Assembly (NCBI RefSeq): GCF_008634025.1
Contig: NZ_PDCM01000002.1
Coordinates: forward strand, 744,001-808,000
Direction: 5' to 3'
DNA from: Streptomyces albofaciens JCM 4342
Lineage (GTDB): Bacteria; Actinomycetota; Actinomycetes; Streptomycetales; Streptomycetaceae
Length of the DNA: 64,000 nt
The notes below the pieces were generated by a model. That model was not told the DNA's origin, searched no databases, and saw only the letters and a list, made by a program, of their open reading frames with translations. The translations under genes and the position numbers were made by a program. Numbering within the stretch: position 1 is the first letter of the stretch; each line of letters begins with the position of its first letter. Positions 54,552-62,668 of the stretch are shown here, in pieces.

Positions 54552-55031
54552 ATGGATTCCTCAGCCCCTGACCTGGACGCCCTGATCGAGGTGACCGCCG
54601 AGGTCTTCGCGGTCAACGGCCGCCTGCTCCGCGAAGGCGACAGCCTCACCGCCCACGCGGGGCTGACCTCGGCACGCTGGCAGGTGGCCGGACTGCTGCT
54701 GAGCGGTCCCTCGACGGTCGCCCGCCTGGCCCGCGAGCGGGGGCTGCGGCGGCAGGCGGTCCAGCAGACCGTCGAGCGGCTGAAGGCCGAGGGCGTCGTC
54801 ACGACCCGGCCCAACCCGCAGGACCAGCGCAGCCCGCTGGTCGAGCTCACCGCGCGCGGCCGGCAGGCGCTGGACGGCCTGCGTCCCCTGGAGCGGCGGT
54901 GGCTGGAGTATCTGGCCGAGGACATCCCGGTCGAGGACCTGCGCGTCGCGATCTCGGTGCTGCGACGGCTGCGGGAGAAGCTGGACGCCCGTCCGGCGAC
55001 GGAGTTCGCGGCCGGGCGGCAGTCCGCCTGA
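54552..55031 (+). CDS. MarR-family repressor (OtrR-like)
   Basis: A 159-residue MarR protein. The winged HTH spans ~45-105: LTSARWQVAGLLLSGPSTVARLARERGLRRQAVQQTVERLKAEGVVTTRPNPQDQRSPLVELTARG, with the family DxR wing (QDQR). The dimerising helices flank it. ATG 54552 is preferred over an ATG 15 codons upstream that would sit within the operator/promoter. Divergent from the efflux pump across a perfect palindrome, it probably represses the pump and itself, with the tetracycline as inducer. Confidence 0.87.
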   Translation: MDSSAPDLDALIEVTAEVFAVNGRLLREGDSLTAHAGLTSARWQVAGLLLSGPSTVARLARERGLRRQAVQQTVERLKAEGVVTTRPNPQDQRSPLVELTARGRQALDGLRPLERRWLEYLAEDIPVEDLRVAISVLRRLREKLDARPATEFAAGRQSA

Positions 55032-55188
55032 GGCACCGCCGCCACGCCCCGGCCGGGTGCCCGGCCCGCCCTCCGGAGTGGCCCGGGCGTCGAATCCGCC
55101 TCCAAACCGCCTTGAGGTCCGAAGGTCACGCTGTGCCTCGACGCGCTCGTGCCGCCCCCGGTGGCGCGACGACGGCAGAGGAGACTCA

Positions 55189-56466
55189 GTGTCCAAGACC
55201 CATGACGCGCGACGCGTCGTAATCACAGGGATCGGCGTGGTGGCTCCGGGAGACGTGGGCACCAAACCGTTCTGGGAGATGCTCACCGCGGGGCGCACCG
55301 CCACCCGCCCGATCTCGTCCTTCGACGCCTCGCCCTTCCGCTCCCAGGTGGCGGCCGAGTGCGACTTCGACCCGGCGGCGGAGGGGCTGAGCCAGCGGCA
55401 GGTCCGCGCCTGGGACCGCACCATGCAGTTCGCGTACGTGGCGGCGAGGGAGGCGCTGGCGGACAGCGGTGTGACGGGTGAGGCGGACCCGCTGCGCACC
55501 GGTGTCATGGCGGGCACCGCCTGCGGCATGACGATGAGCCTGGACCGCGAGTACGCGGTGGTCAGCGACGAGGGCCGGCTGTGGCAGGTGGACGACGCCC
55601 ACGGGGTGCCGTATCTGTACGACTACTTCGTGCCCTCGTCGATGGCGGCGGAGATCGCCTGGCTGGCCGAGGCGGAGGGCCCGGCCGGGGTGGTCTCGGC
55701 GGGCTGCACCTCGGGCATCGACGTGCTCACCCACGCGGCGGACCTGGTCCGCGACGGCGCGGCCGACGTGATGGTGGCCGGGGCGTCCGACGCCGCCATC
55801 TCCCCCATCACGGTGGCGTGCTTCGACGCGATCAAGGCCACCACGCCGCGCAACGACGAGCCCGCGACCGCTTCCCGGCCGTTCGACCGCACCCGTAACG
55901 GCTTCGTGCTGGGCGAGGGCGCGGCGTTCTTCGTGCTGGAGGAGTACGCGCACGCCAGGCGGCGGGGGGCCCGCGCGTACGCGGAGATCGCCGGGTACGC
56001 CGGGCGGTGCAACGCGTACAGCATGACCGGGCTGCGCTCGGACGGGCGGGAGCTGGCCGAGGCGGTCAGCCGCGCGCTCGACATCGCGCGGCTGGATCCC
56101 TCGGACGTGGACTACGTCAACGCGCACGGCTCGGCGACCAAGCAGAACGACCTCCACGAGACGGCGGCGTTCAAGCGGAGCCTGGGCCCGCACGCGTACT
56201 CCGTCCCGATCAGCTCCATCAAATCGATGATCGGCCACTCGCTGGGGGCCATCTGCGCGCTGGAGGTCGCGGCCAGCGCGCTGACCATCGAGCACGGGGT
56301 GATCCCGCCCACCGCGAACCTGCGGGAGCCGGATCCCGACTGCGACCTGGACTATGTGCCGCTGGTCGCCAGGGAGGCGGCGGTGTCCACCGTGGTGTCC
56401 GTGGCCAGCGGGTTCGGCGGCTTCCAGAGCGCGATCGTGCTCACCGAGCCGGGGAGGCAGTGGTGA
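55189..56466 (+). CDS. oxyA: Type II PKS ketosynthase alpha (OxyA-like)
   Basis: A 425-residue KSalpha. GTG at 55189 follows AGAGGAGA. The catalytic Cys is in VSAGCTSGIDVLTHA, and the two active-site His in NAHGSATKQND and MIGHSLGAICALEVAA. With KSbeta and the ACP it forms the minimal PKS that builds the poly-beta-ketone by decarboxylative condensation of malonyl units. It is the first gene of oxyA-B-C-D-E-like order and overlaps the KSbeta start by 4 bases. Sequence and neighbours closely match the oxytetracycline KS as I remember it. Confidence 0.94.
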   Translation: MSKTHDARRVVITGIGVVAPGDVGTKPFWEMLTAGRTATRPISSFDASPFRSQVAAECDFDPAAEGLSQRQVRAWDRTMQFAYVAAREALADSGVTGEADPLRTGVMAGTACGMTMSLDREYAVVSDEGRLWQVDDAHGVPYLYDYFVPSSMAAEIAWLAEAEGPAGVVSAGCTSGIDVLTHAADLVRDGAADVMVAGASDAAISPITVACFDAIKATTPRNDEPATASRPFDRTRNGFVLGEGAAFFVLEEYAHARRRGARAYAEIAGYAGRCNAYSMTGLRSDGRELAEAVSRALDIARLDPSDVDYVNAHGSATKQNDLHETAAFKRSLGPHAYSVPISSIKSMIGHSLGAICALEVAASALTIEHGVIPPTANLREPDPDCDLDYVPLVAREAAVSTVVSVASGFGGFQSAIVLTEPGRQW

Positions 56467-57731
56467 CCGGACAGCTCGCCCCCGCTCCCGTAACCGGCAC
56501 CGGCCGTCCCGGCGGCGGTGTCCGCCCGGTGGTCACCGGCCTCGGTGTGGTCGCGCCCAACGGGCTGGGCACCGAGCGGTACTGGGCCGCGACGCTGCGC
56601 GGCGACAGCGGCATCGGCCGGATCACCCGGTTCGACCCGTCCGGCTACACCTCCTCGCTGGCCGGGGAGATCACGGACTTCGACCCGGCGCGGCTGCCGA
56701 ACCGGCTGCTGCCGCAGACCGACCTGATGACCCGGCTCGCGCTGGTCGCGGCCGAGGAGGCGCTGGACGACGCGGGCGCGGACCCGCGGACGATGCCCGA
56801 CTTCGCGGCCGGGGTGGTCACCGCCGCGTCGGCGGGCGGCTTCGACTTCGGCCAGCGCGAGCTGGAGGCCCTGTGGAGCAGGGGCGGCGCCCATGTCAGC
56901 GCGTACCAGTCCTTCGCCTGGTTCTATCCGGTCAACTCCGGTCAGATCTCGATCCGGCATGACATGCGGGGTCCCGGCGGCGCGCTGGTGGCCGAGCAGG
57001 CCGGCGGGCTGGACGCGGTGGCCAAGGCGCGGCGCCACGTACGGGACGGGACGCCGCTGATGCTCACCGGCGGTGTGGACGGTTCGCTGTGCCCGTGGGG
57101 CTGGCTGTGCATGACCCGCTCCGGCGGGCTGACCACCCGGACCGATCCGCGCCGCGCGTACCTCCCCTTCTCCCCCGACGCCTCCGGGTACGTACCGGGC
57201 GAGGGCGGGGCGCTGCTGGTCCTGGAGGATCCCCGGGCCGCCGCGGAGCGGGGTGCGCCGCGGGTCTACGGGCGGATCGCCGGGTACGCGGCCACCTTCG
57301 ACCCCCGTCCGGGCTCGGGCCGGGAGCCGGGGCTGCGCAGAGCGCTCCGGCTGGCGCTGGAGGACGCCGGGATCGGACCGGCGGACGTGGACGTGGTCTT
57401 CGCCGACGCGATGGGCGTCCCGGCGCTCGACGCGGTGGAGACACAGGTGCTGGCCGCCGAGTTCGGCCCGCGCGGGGTGCCGGTGACGGCGCCGAAGACG
57501 ATGACGGGACGCCTGCTGGCCGGCGGCGCCTCGCTGGACCTGGCGGCGGCGCTGCTGTCGCTGCGCGACCAGGTCGTCCCCCCGACGGTGCACGTGGACG
57601 GCGCCGAGGTGCCGGACACGCTGGACCTGGTGACCGGCGCTCCCCGGCCGGCGCGCCTGCGGCACGCGCTGGTGCTGGCCCGCGGTCACGGCGGGTTCAA
57701 CTCCGCGATGGTGGTCGGCGGCCGGGACTGA
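56463..57731 (+). CDS. oxyB: Type II PKS ketosynthase beta / chain length factor (OxyB-like)
   Basis: A 422-residue chain length factor. The position of the KS Cys is replaced by Gln in VAEQAGGLDAV, the hallmark of KSbeta, which decarboxylates malonyl-ACP and sets chain length. It pairs with KSalpha as a heterodimer. GTG at 56463 overlaps the KSalpha stop (GTGA), giving coupled synthesis. By analogy with OxyB the expected backbone is an amidated decaketide, but chain length cannot be read directly from this sequence. Confidence 0.93.
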   Translation: MTGQLAPAPVTGTGRPGGGVRPVVTGLGVVAPNGLGTERYWAATLRGDSGIGRITRFDPSGYTSSLAGEITDFDPARLPNRLLPQTDLMTRLALVAAEEALDDAGADPRTMPDFAAGVVTAASAGGFDFGQRELEALWSRGGAHVSAYQSFAWFYPVNSGQISIRHDMRGPGGALVAEQAGGLDAVAKARRHVRDGTPLMLTGGVDGSLCPWGWLCMTRSGGLTTRTDPRRAYLPFSPDASGYVPGEGGALLVLEDPRAAAERGAPRVYGRIAGYAATFDPRPGSGREPGLRRALRLALEDAGIGPADVDVVFADAMGVPALDAVETQVLAAEFGPRGVPVTAPKTMTGRLLAGGASLDLAAALLSLRDQVVPPTVHVDGAEVPDTLDLVTGAPRPARLRHALVLARGHGGFNSAMVVGGRD

Positions 57732-57827
57732 GCCGCCGCTCCCCACTCTCTTTCACGCTTTCGCGGCCCGGCATCCGCGCCGGCCGCTGTCCCCCTCGTT
57801 CTCCGTTTCCCGGAAGGTAGGACTGTC

Positions 57828-58115
57828 ATGACCCTGCTCACCATTGCCGATCTGCTCACCCTGCTGCGCGAGTGCGCGGGCGAGGAGGAATCGGTCGACC
57901 TGGGAGGGGACGTCGAGGACGTCGCCTTCGACGCCCTCGGCTACGACTCGCTGGCGCTGCTGAACACCGTCGGACGCATCGAGCGTGACTACGGTGTCCG
58001 GCTCGGTGACGACGCGGTGGAGAAGGCCACCACACCGCGCGCCCTGATCGAGATGACCAACGCGGAGCTCACCGGCGCGTCCCCGTCCGCGGGCGGCGCC
58101 GCGCGGGACAAGTGA
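57828..58115 (+). CDS. oxyC: Type II PKS acyl carrier protein (OxyC-like)
   Basis: A 95-residue ACP carrying the growing polyketide. The phosphopantetheine Ser lies in FDALGYDSLALLNTVGRIE (about residue 45). Helices match type II ACPs, and the C-terminal tail is Gly/Ala/Ser-rich. GGAAGGTAGGA precedes the ATG at 57828. From memory it is nearly the oxytetracycline ACP of S. rimosus. Confidence 0.94.
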   Translation: MTLLTIADLLTLLRECAGEEESVDLGGDVEDVAFDALGYDSLALLNTVGRIERDYGVRLGDDAVEKATTPRALIEMTNAELTGASPSAGGAARDK

Positions 58116-58125
58116 GGACCGGCCG

Positions 58126-59964
58126 ATGTGCGGAATCGCCGGCTGGATCGATTTCGAACGCAATCTGACGCAGGAGCGGGCGACGGCCTGGGCCATGACG
58201 GACACCATGGCCTGCCGGGGCCCGGACGACGCGGGCCTGTGGACCGGCGGCCACGCGGCCCTCGGCCACCGCAGGCTGGCCGTCATCGACCCGGCGCACG
58301 GGCGGCAGCCGATGCACAGCACGCTGCCGGACGGCACGAGCCAGGTCATCACGTTCAGCGGGGAGATCTACAACTTCCGTGAACTGCGGGCCGAGCTGGA
58401 GTCCCACGGGCACCGCTTCCGCACCCACTGCGACACGGAGGTGGTGCTGCACGGCTACACCCGGTGGGGCCGGGGCCTGGTGGACCGGCTCAACGGCATG
58501 TACGCGTTCGCCGTGTGGGACGAGGCCCGGCAGGAACTCCTGCTGGTCCGCGACCGGATGGGGGTCAAACCGCTCTACTACCACCCCACCGCCACCGGTG
58601 TGCTGTTCGGCTCCGAGCCGAAGGCCGTCCTCGCGCACCCGTCGCTCCGGCGCCGGGTGACGGCCGAGGGCCTGTGCGAGGTGCTGGACATGGTCAAGAC
58701 CCCCGGCCGGACGGTCTTCTCGGGGATGCACGAGGTGCTGCCCGGCGAGCTGGTCACCGTCGGGCGCACCGGCGTCACCCGCAGGCGGTACTGGACGCTC
58801 CAGGCGCGGGAGCACACCGACGACCTGGAGACCACCGTCGCCACGGTGCGCGAGCTGCTGACGGACACGGTGCACCGGCAGCTGGTCTCCGACGTGCCGC
58901 TGTGCACCCTGCTCTCCGGCGGACTGGACTCGTCGGCCGTGACGGCGCTGGCGGCGCGGGCGGGCGAAGGACCGGTCCGTACGTTCTCGGTGGACTTCTC
59001 CGGCGCGGGCACCCGGTTCCGGCCGGATGCCGTACGGGGCAACACGGACGCGCCGTATGTCCGGGAGATGGTCCGGCACGTGGCGGCGGACCACACCGAA
59101 GTGGTGCTGGACAGCGCGGATCTCGCGGCGCCCGAGGTGCGCGCCGCCGTCCTGGGGGCCACCGACCTGCCCCCGGCCTTCTGGGGCGACATGTGGCCGT
59201 CGCTGTACCTGTTCTTCCGGCAGGTGCGGCGGCACTGCACGGTGGCCCTGTCGGGCGAGGCGGCGGACGAACTCTTCGGCGGCTACCGGTGGTTCCACCG
59301 GTCGGCGGCCATCGACGCCGGTACGTTCCCGTGGCTGACCGCCGGCTCGGCCCGGTACTTCGGCGGCCGGGGCCTGTTCGACCGCAAGCTGCTGGACAAG
59401 CTCGACCTGCCGGGCTACCAGCGCGACCGGTACGCGGAGGCCCGCGCGGAGGTGCCCGTGCTGCCCGGCGAGGACGCGCGGGAGGCGGAGCTGCGCCGGG
59501 TGACCTACCTCAACCTCACCCGCTTCGTGCAGACCCTGCTGGACCGCAAGGACCGGATGAGCATGGCGACCGGTCTGGAGGTGCGGGTGCCGTTCTGCGA
59601 CCACCGGCTGGTCGACTACGTCTTCAACGTGCCGTGGGCCATGAAGTCCTTCGACGGCCGGGAGAAGAGCCTGCTGCGGGCCGCGGTGCGCGACCTGCTG
59701 CCGGAGTCGGTGGTCACCCGGGTCAAGACGCCCTACCCCGCCACGCAGGACCCGGTCTACGAACAGCTGCTGCGCGACGAACTGGCCGCGCTGCTCGCCG
59801 ACACCGGTGCGCCGGTCCGCGAACTGCTGGACCTCGGACGGGCGCGCGACCTGCTGCGGCGGCCGGTCGGCGCCGTCAGCCAACCGTACGACCGCGGCAG
59901 TCTGGAGCTGGTGCTGTGGATGAACACCTGGCTGGCCGAGTACGGCGTCAGCCTGGAGCTGTGA
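58126..59964 (+). CDS. oxyD: Asparagine synthetase-like amidotransferase (OxyD-like)
   Basis: A 612-residue class II glutamine amidotransferase. Cys2 in MCGIAGW is the glutaminase nucleophile, and CRGPDDAG, GEIYNF and DTEVVL are further glutaminase motifs. The synthetase half has the PP-loop LLSGGLDSS near residue 265 and LSGEAADELFGGY. In tetracycline pathways OxyD makes the malonamyl starter that becomes the C2 carboxamide. This gene therefore marks the cluster as tetracycline-type rather than an acetate-primed aromatic PKS. ATG 58126 is 10 bp after the ACP; the next gene overlaps its stop (GTGA). Confidence 0.93.
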   Translation: MCGIAGWIDFERNLTQERATAWAMTDTMACRGPDDAGLWTGGHAALGHRRLAVIDPAHGRQPMHSTLPDGTSQVITFSGEIYNFRELRAELESHGHRFRTHCDTEVVLHGYTRWGRGLVDRLNGMYAFAVWDEARQELLLVRDRMGVKPLYYHPTATGVLFGSEPKAVLAHPSLRRRVTAEGLCEVLDMVKTPGRTVFSGMHEVLPGELVTVGRTGVTRRRYWTLQAREHTDDLETTVATVRELLTDTVHRQLVSDVPLCTLLSGGLDSSAVTALAARAGEGPVRTFSVDFSGAGTRFRPDAVRGNTDAPYVREMVRHVAADHTEVVLDSADLAAPEVRAAVLGATDLPPAFWGDMWPSLYLFFRQVRRHCTVALSGEAADELFGGYRWFHRSAAIDAGTFPWLTAGSARYFGGRGLFDRKLLDKLDLPGYQRDRYAEARAEVPVLPGEDAREAELRRVTYLNLTRFVQTLLDRKDRMSMATGLEVRVPFCDHRLVDYVFNVPWAMKSFDGREKSLLRAAVRDLLPESVVTRVKTPYPATQDPVYEQLLRDELAALLADTGAPVRELLDLGRARDLLRRPVGAVSQPYDRGSLELVLWMNTWLAEYGVSLEL

Positions 59965-61217
59965 CCGGCCGCGCGGGGCCGCCGGCCGACGACACGCACG
60001 CCGATGTGTGCGTCGTCGGCGGCGGCCCGGCCGGGCTGACCCTGGCGCTGCTGATGCTGCGCTCGGGGGCGCGGGTGACGCTGGTCGAGCGCAGCCGCTC
60101 GCTGGACCGCGCCTACCGGGGCGAGATCCTCCAGCCCGGCGGGCAGGCCCTGCTCGACGCGCTCGGCGTCCTGGAGGGAGCCAAGCGGCGCGGCTGTCAC
60201 GAGCACGACGGCTTCCGGCTGGAGGAGCACGGCAGAACCCTGATCAACGGGGACTACCGGCGGCTCCCCGGCCCGTACAACTGCCTGCTCAGCCTGCCGC
60301 AGCAGCACCTGCTGACCGATCTGCTGGAGCGCTGCCGGGCCCACCCGCGGTTCACCTGCCTGACCAGCACCAAGGTCAACGGGCTGGTGGAGGAGGGCGG
60401 CGTGGTACGCGGTGTGGTGTGCGGCGGCGGGGCGGACGGGCACGTGGTGCGCGCGGACTGCGTCGTCGGCGCGGACGGGCGGTACTCGACGGTCCGCAAG
60501 CTGGCCGGCATCCCGTACGACCGCATCGAGCTGTTCGACCAGGACGTGCTGTGGTGCAAGCTCACCGCGCCCGCCACGCGCACGGTGCGCATCTTCCGGG
60601 CCGGCGGCAGCCCGGTGCTGGCCTACACGTCCTTCCCCGACCGGGTACAGCTCGGCTGGACGCTGCCCCACAAGGGCTACCAGGCGCTGGCCGAGCGGGG
60701 GTTCGCGCACGTCAAGGAGCGCGTCCGGGCGGCCGTGCCCGAGTACGCGGACGAGGTGGAGCAGCAGGTGAACAGCTTCAAGGACGTGTCCTTGCTGGAC
60801 GTGTTCGCCGGCTCCGCACGGCGGTGGGCGCGGGACGGGCTGCTGCTCATCGGGGACAGCGCGCACACCCACAGTCCGATCGGTGCCCAGGGAATCAACC
60901 TCGCCGTCCAGGACGCGGTCGCCGCGCACCCGGTGCTGTGCGAGGGCCTGCGGCGCCGTGACCTGAGCGAGCGCGTCCTGAACGCGGTCGCGGCACGGCG
61001 CCGCCCGGAGACCGAGCGGGCGACCCGCGTGCAGGTGATGCAGAGCCGGATGATGCTGTCGACCGGACGCGTCTCCGCGGTCGTCCGGCCGAAGGCGGCG
61101 ATGCTGGTCTCGCGCACGCCCGCGTACCGCTCCGTCCTGCGGCGCATCGCCTACGGCGACCAGGCCCTGCGGGTCCGCTCCGACCTGTTCGAGGAGGGCG
61201 AGCCCGCCGCCGTCTGA
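59961..61217 (+). CDS. oxyE: FAD-dependent aromatic hydroxylase (OxyE-like)
   Basis: A 418-residue group A flavin monooxygenase. The N-terminal dinucleotide fold has VCVVGGGPAGLTLALLMLRSG, the central motif is VVGADGRYSTVRKLAG, and the flavin/ribityl motif is GLLLIGDSAHTHSPIGAQGINLAVQDA. GTG at 59961 overlaps the amidotransferase stop. In the oxytetracycline pathway OxyE is assigned as an accessory C4 hydroxylase acting near the quinone-forming step. It is the last gene of this transcription unit, followed by a 20-bp stem terminator. Confidence 0.9.
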   Translation: MTGRAGPPADDTHADVCVVGGGPAGLTLALLMLRSGARVTLVERSRSLDRAYRGEILQPGGQALLDALGVLEGAKRRGCHEHDGFRLEEHGRTLINGDYRRLPGPYNCLLSLPQQHLLTDLLERCRAHPRFTCLTSTKVNGLVEEGGVVRGVVCGGGADGHVVRADCVVGADGRYSTVRKLAGIPYDRIELFDQDVLWCKLTAPATRTVRIFRAGGSPVLAYTSFPDRVQLGWTLPHKGYQALAERGFAHVKERVRAAVPEYADEVEQQVNSFKDVSLLDVFAGSARRWARDGLLLIGDSAHTHSPIGAQGINLAVQDAVAAHPVLCEGLRRRDLSERVLNAVAARRRPETERATRVQVMQSRMMLSTGRVSAVVRPKAAMLVSRTPAYRSVLRRIAYGDQALRVRSDLFEEGEPAAV

Positions 61218-61222
61218 GATCC

Positions 61223-61271
61223 GTACGACGAGACCCCCGGCCTGGATACCCGGCCGGGGGTCTCGTCGTAC
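61223..61271. terminator. Strong bidirectional terminator between convergent oxyE and oxyF
   Basis: A perfect 20-bp stem, 61223-61242 (GTACGACGAGACCCCCGGCC) with 61252-61271, and a 9-base loop. It starts 6 bases after the oxyE stop and lies 20 bases from the end of the convergent methyltransferase gene. Confidence 0.9.
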
Positions 61272-61291
61272 AGCTGCCGTACGGATGGCGA

Positions 61292-62329
61292 CTACGCGGG
61301 AACCCTGCTCACGAACATGTGCAGGTAGGAGTTGACCGGGCGGACCTCCTCCAGCTGGAGCCCCGCCTGCTCCACCAGCGCGCTCAGCCCCGCCTTGGTG
61401 TGCTTCTTGCCGCCGACGTTGAGCAGCAGCATCAGGTCCATGGCGGTGGTGAACCGGGTCTCGGGGCTGCCGTCGACCAGGTTCTCGACCACCACGACGC
61501 GCGCCCCGGCCGGGGCCGCCTTGGCGACGTTGCGCAGGGTCCGCACCGTGCTCTCGTCGTCCCACTCCAGGATGTTCTTCAGCAGGTACAGGTCGGCGCC
61601 CTCCGGCACCGACTGCCGGCAGTCACCGGCCACCAGCCGCGCGCGCCCGGCGAGCGCGCCGCCCTCGCGCAGCCGCGGGTCGGCGTCGGCGACGACCTTC
61701 GGCAGGTCGAAGAGGGTGCCGCGCAGCGCCGGGTACTTCTCCAGCAGGGTGGCGAGCACCATGCCCTGGCCCCCGGCGATGTCCACCATGGCACCGACGC
61801 CGTCCAGGTCGAGCACCTCGGCGATGGCCTTCGCCGACAGCACGCTGGACTGGGTCATGGCCTTGTCGAACACCTCGGCCGACTCGCGGGCCTCGGCGGT
61901 GTGCAGCCAGTCGAAGAACTCGGTGCCGTACAGGCCGGTGAACTCCTCCCGCCCGGTGCGCACGGCGTCCGCCAGGTGCGGCCACAGGGCCCAGGTCCAC
62001 GGCTCGGTCGCCCACAGCGCCGAGTAGCGCAGGCCGCGCGGGGCGTCCTCGCGCAGCAGCCGGGAGGCGTCGGTGTGCTCGAAGCGGCCGTCCGGGAGTT
62101 CGGTGAAGACGCCGTACGAGGCCAGGGCGCGCAGCAGGCGCTCCAGGGCGCCCGCGTCGGCCCGTACCGCCTTCGCGAGGGTGCCGGCGTCCGCGGGTTC
62201 GTCCCCGAGGGCGTCCGCGACGCCCAGGCTCGCCGCGGCGCGGACGGCGGCGGCGCAGGCGGCGCTCAGCGCGAGTTCGCGCAGCCGCATGACGGCGGGG
62301 GGAAGCGCCGTGGGAGAGGTGCTGGTCAC
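61292..62329 (-). CDS. oxyF: SAM-dependent methyltransferase (OxyF-like C-methyltransferase)
   Basis: A 345-residue O-methyltransferase-2 family enzyme. An N-terminal winged-helix dimerisation domain (DAGALERLLRALASYGVFTELPDGRFEHTDASRLL) precedes the Rossmann domain with MVDIAGGQGMVLATLLEKYPALRGTLFDLP (SAM-binding GGQG) and DLYLLKNILEWDDE. In the oxytetracycline pathway OxyF installs the C6 methyl group on the pretetramid, so the predicted product would be 6-methylated. ATG 62329 on the minus strand; the ABM domain lies 51 bp upstream. Confidence 0.88.
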   Translation of the reverse strand: MTSTSPTALPPAVMRLRELALSAACAAAVRAAASLGVADALGDEPADAGTLAKAVRADAGALERLLRALASYGVFTELPDGRFEHTDASRLLREDAPRGLRYSALWATEPWTWALWPHLADAVRTGREEFTGLYGTEFFDWLHTAEARESAEVFDKAMTQSSVLSAKAIAEVLDLDGVGAMVDIAGGQGMVLATLLEKYPALRGTLFDLPKVVADADPRLREGGALAGRARLVAGDCRQSVPEGADLYLLKNILEWDDESTVRTLRNVAKAAPAGARVVVVENLVDGSPETRFTTAMDLMLLLNVGGKKHTKAGLSALVEQAGLQLEEVRPVNSYLHMFVSRVPA

Positions 62330-62380
62330 GGTGGACTGCCTTTCTGTGGCTGTGGGTGGGGTCGGCGCGGCGGTGTGCCG

Positions 62381-62668
62381 TCAGCCGGCCGCGGTGACCG
62401 GGACGAACGGGGCCGGGTCGGCGCTCGCGAGCTTCTGCACCTCGCGTACGGCCTGCTGGAACGTCTCGGTGCGCACCGCGCGGCCGTGCGACTCGGCGTC
62501 GTCCCACTCGGCGATCTCGACGTAGACCTGCGGGTCCTTGGCGGAGCGGAGCAGGCGGTGCGAGTGGAAGCCGGGCTGCCGCGCCATGTGGGCGGTGATC
62601 TCGCCGACCCGCTTCTCGAACTCGGCGGCGTCGCCCCGGACCGTGAACCGGTTGATGAAGGTGAACAT
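62381..62668 (-). CDS. oxyG: ABM-family quinone-forming monooxygenase (OxyG-like), possible separate translation
   Basis: From an internal ATG at 62668 the frame encodes a complete 95-residue antibiotic-biosynthesis monooxygenase domain (MFTFINRFTVRGDAAEFEKR..., RQPGFHSHRLLRS, YVEIAEWDDAESHGRAV). These cofactor-free ferredoxin-fold oxygenases make anthrones into quinones. A GAAGG lies 12 bases upstream, rather far for a Shine-Dalgarno. The same frame is open to the upstream ligase with no stop, so this may be a separate protein made from an internal start or the tail of a fusion. The start matches OxyG length as I remember it. Confidence 0.6.
   Translation of the reverse strand: MFTFINRFTVRGDAAEFEKRVGEITAHMARQPGFHSHRLLRSAKDPQVYVEIAEWDDAESHGRAVRTETFQQAVREVQKLASADPAPFVPVTAAG

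Noticed and set aside
55032..55188. SARP heptamer direct repeats upstream of the minimal PKS
   Set aside because: TTGAGGT and AGGTCAC-like words occur near 55110-55130, but the copies are not identical and the spacing does not fit an 11-bp repeat, so I do not claim a SARP box.
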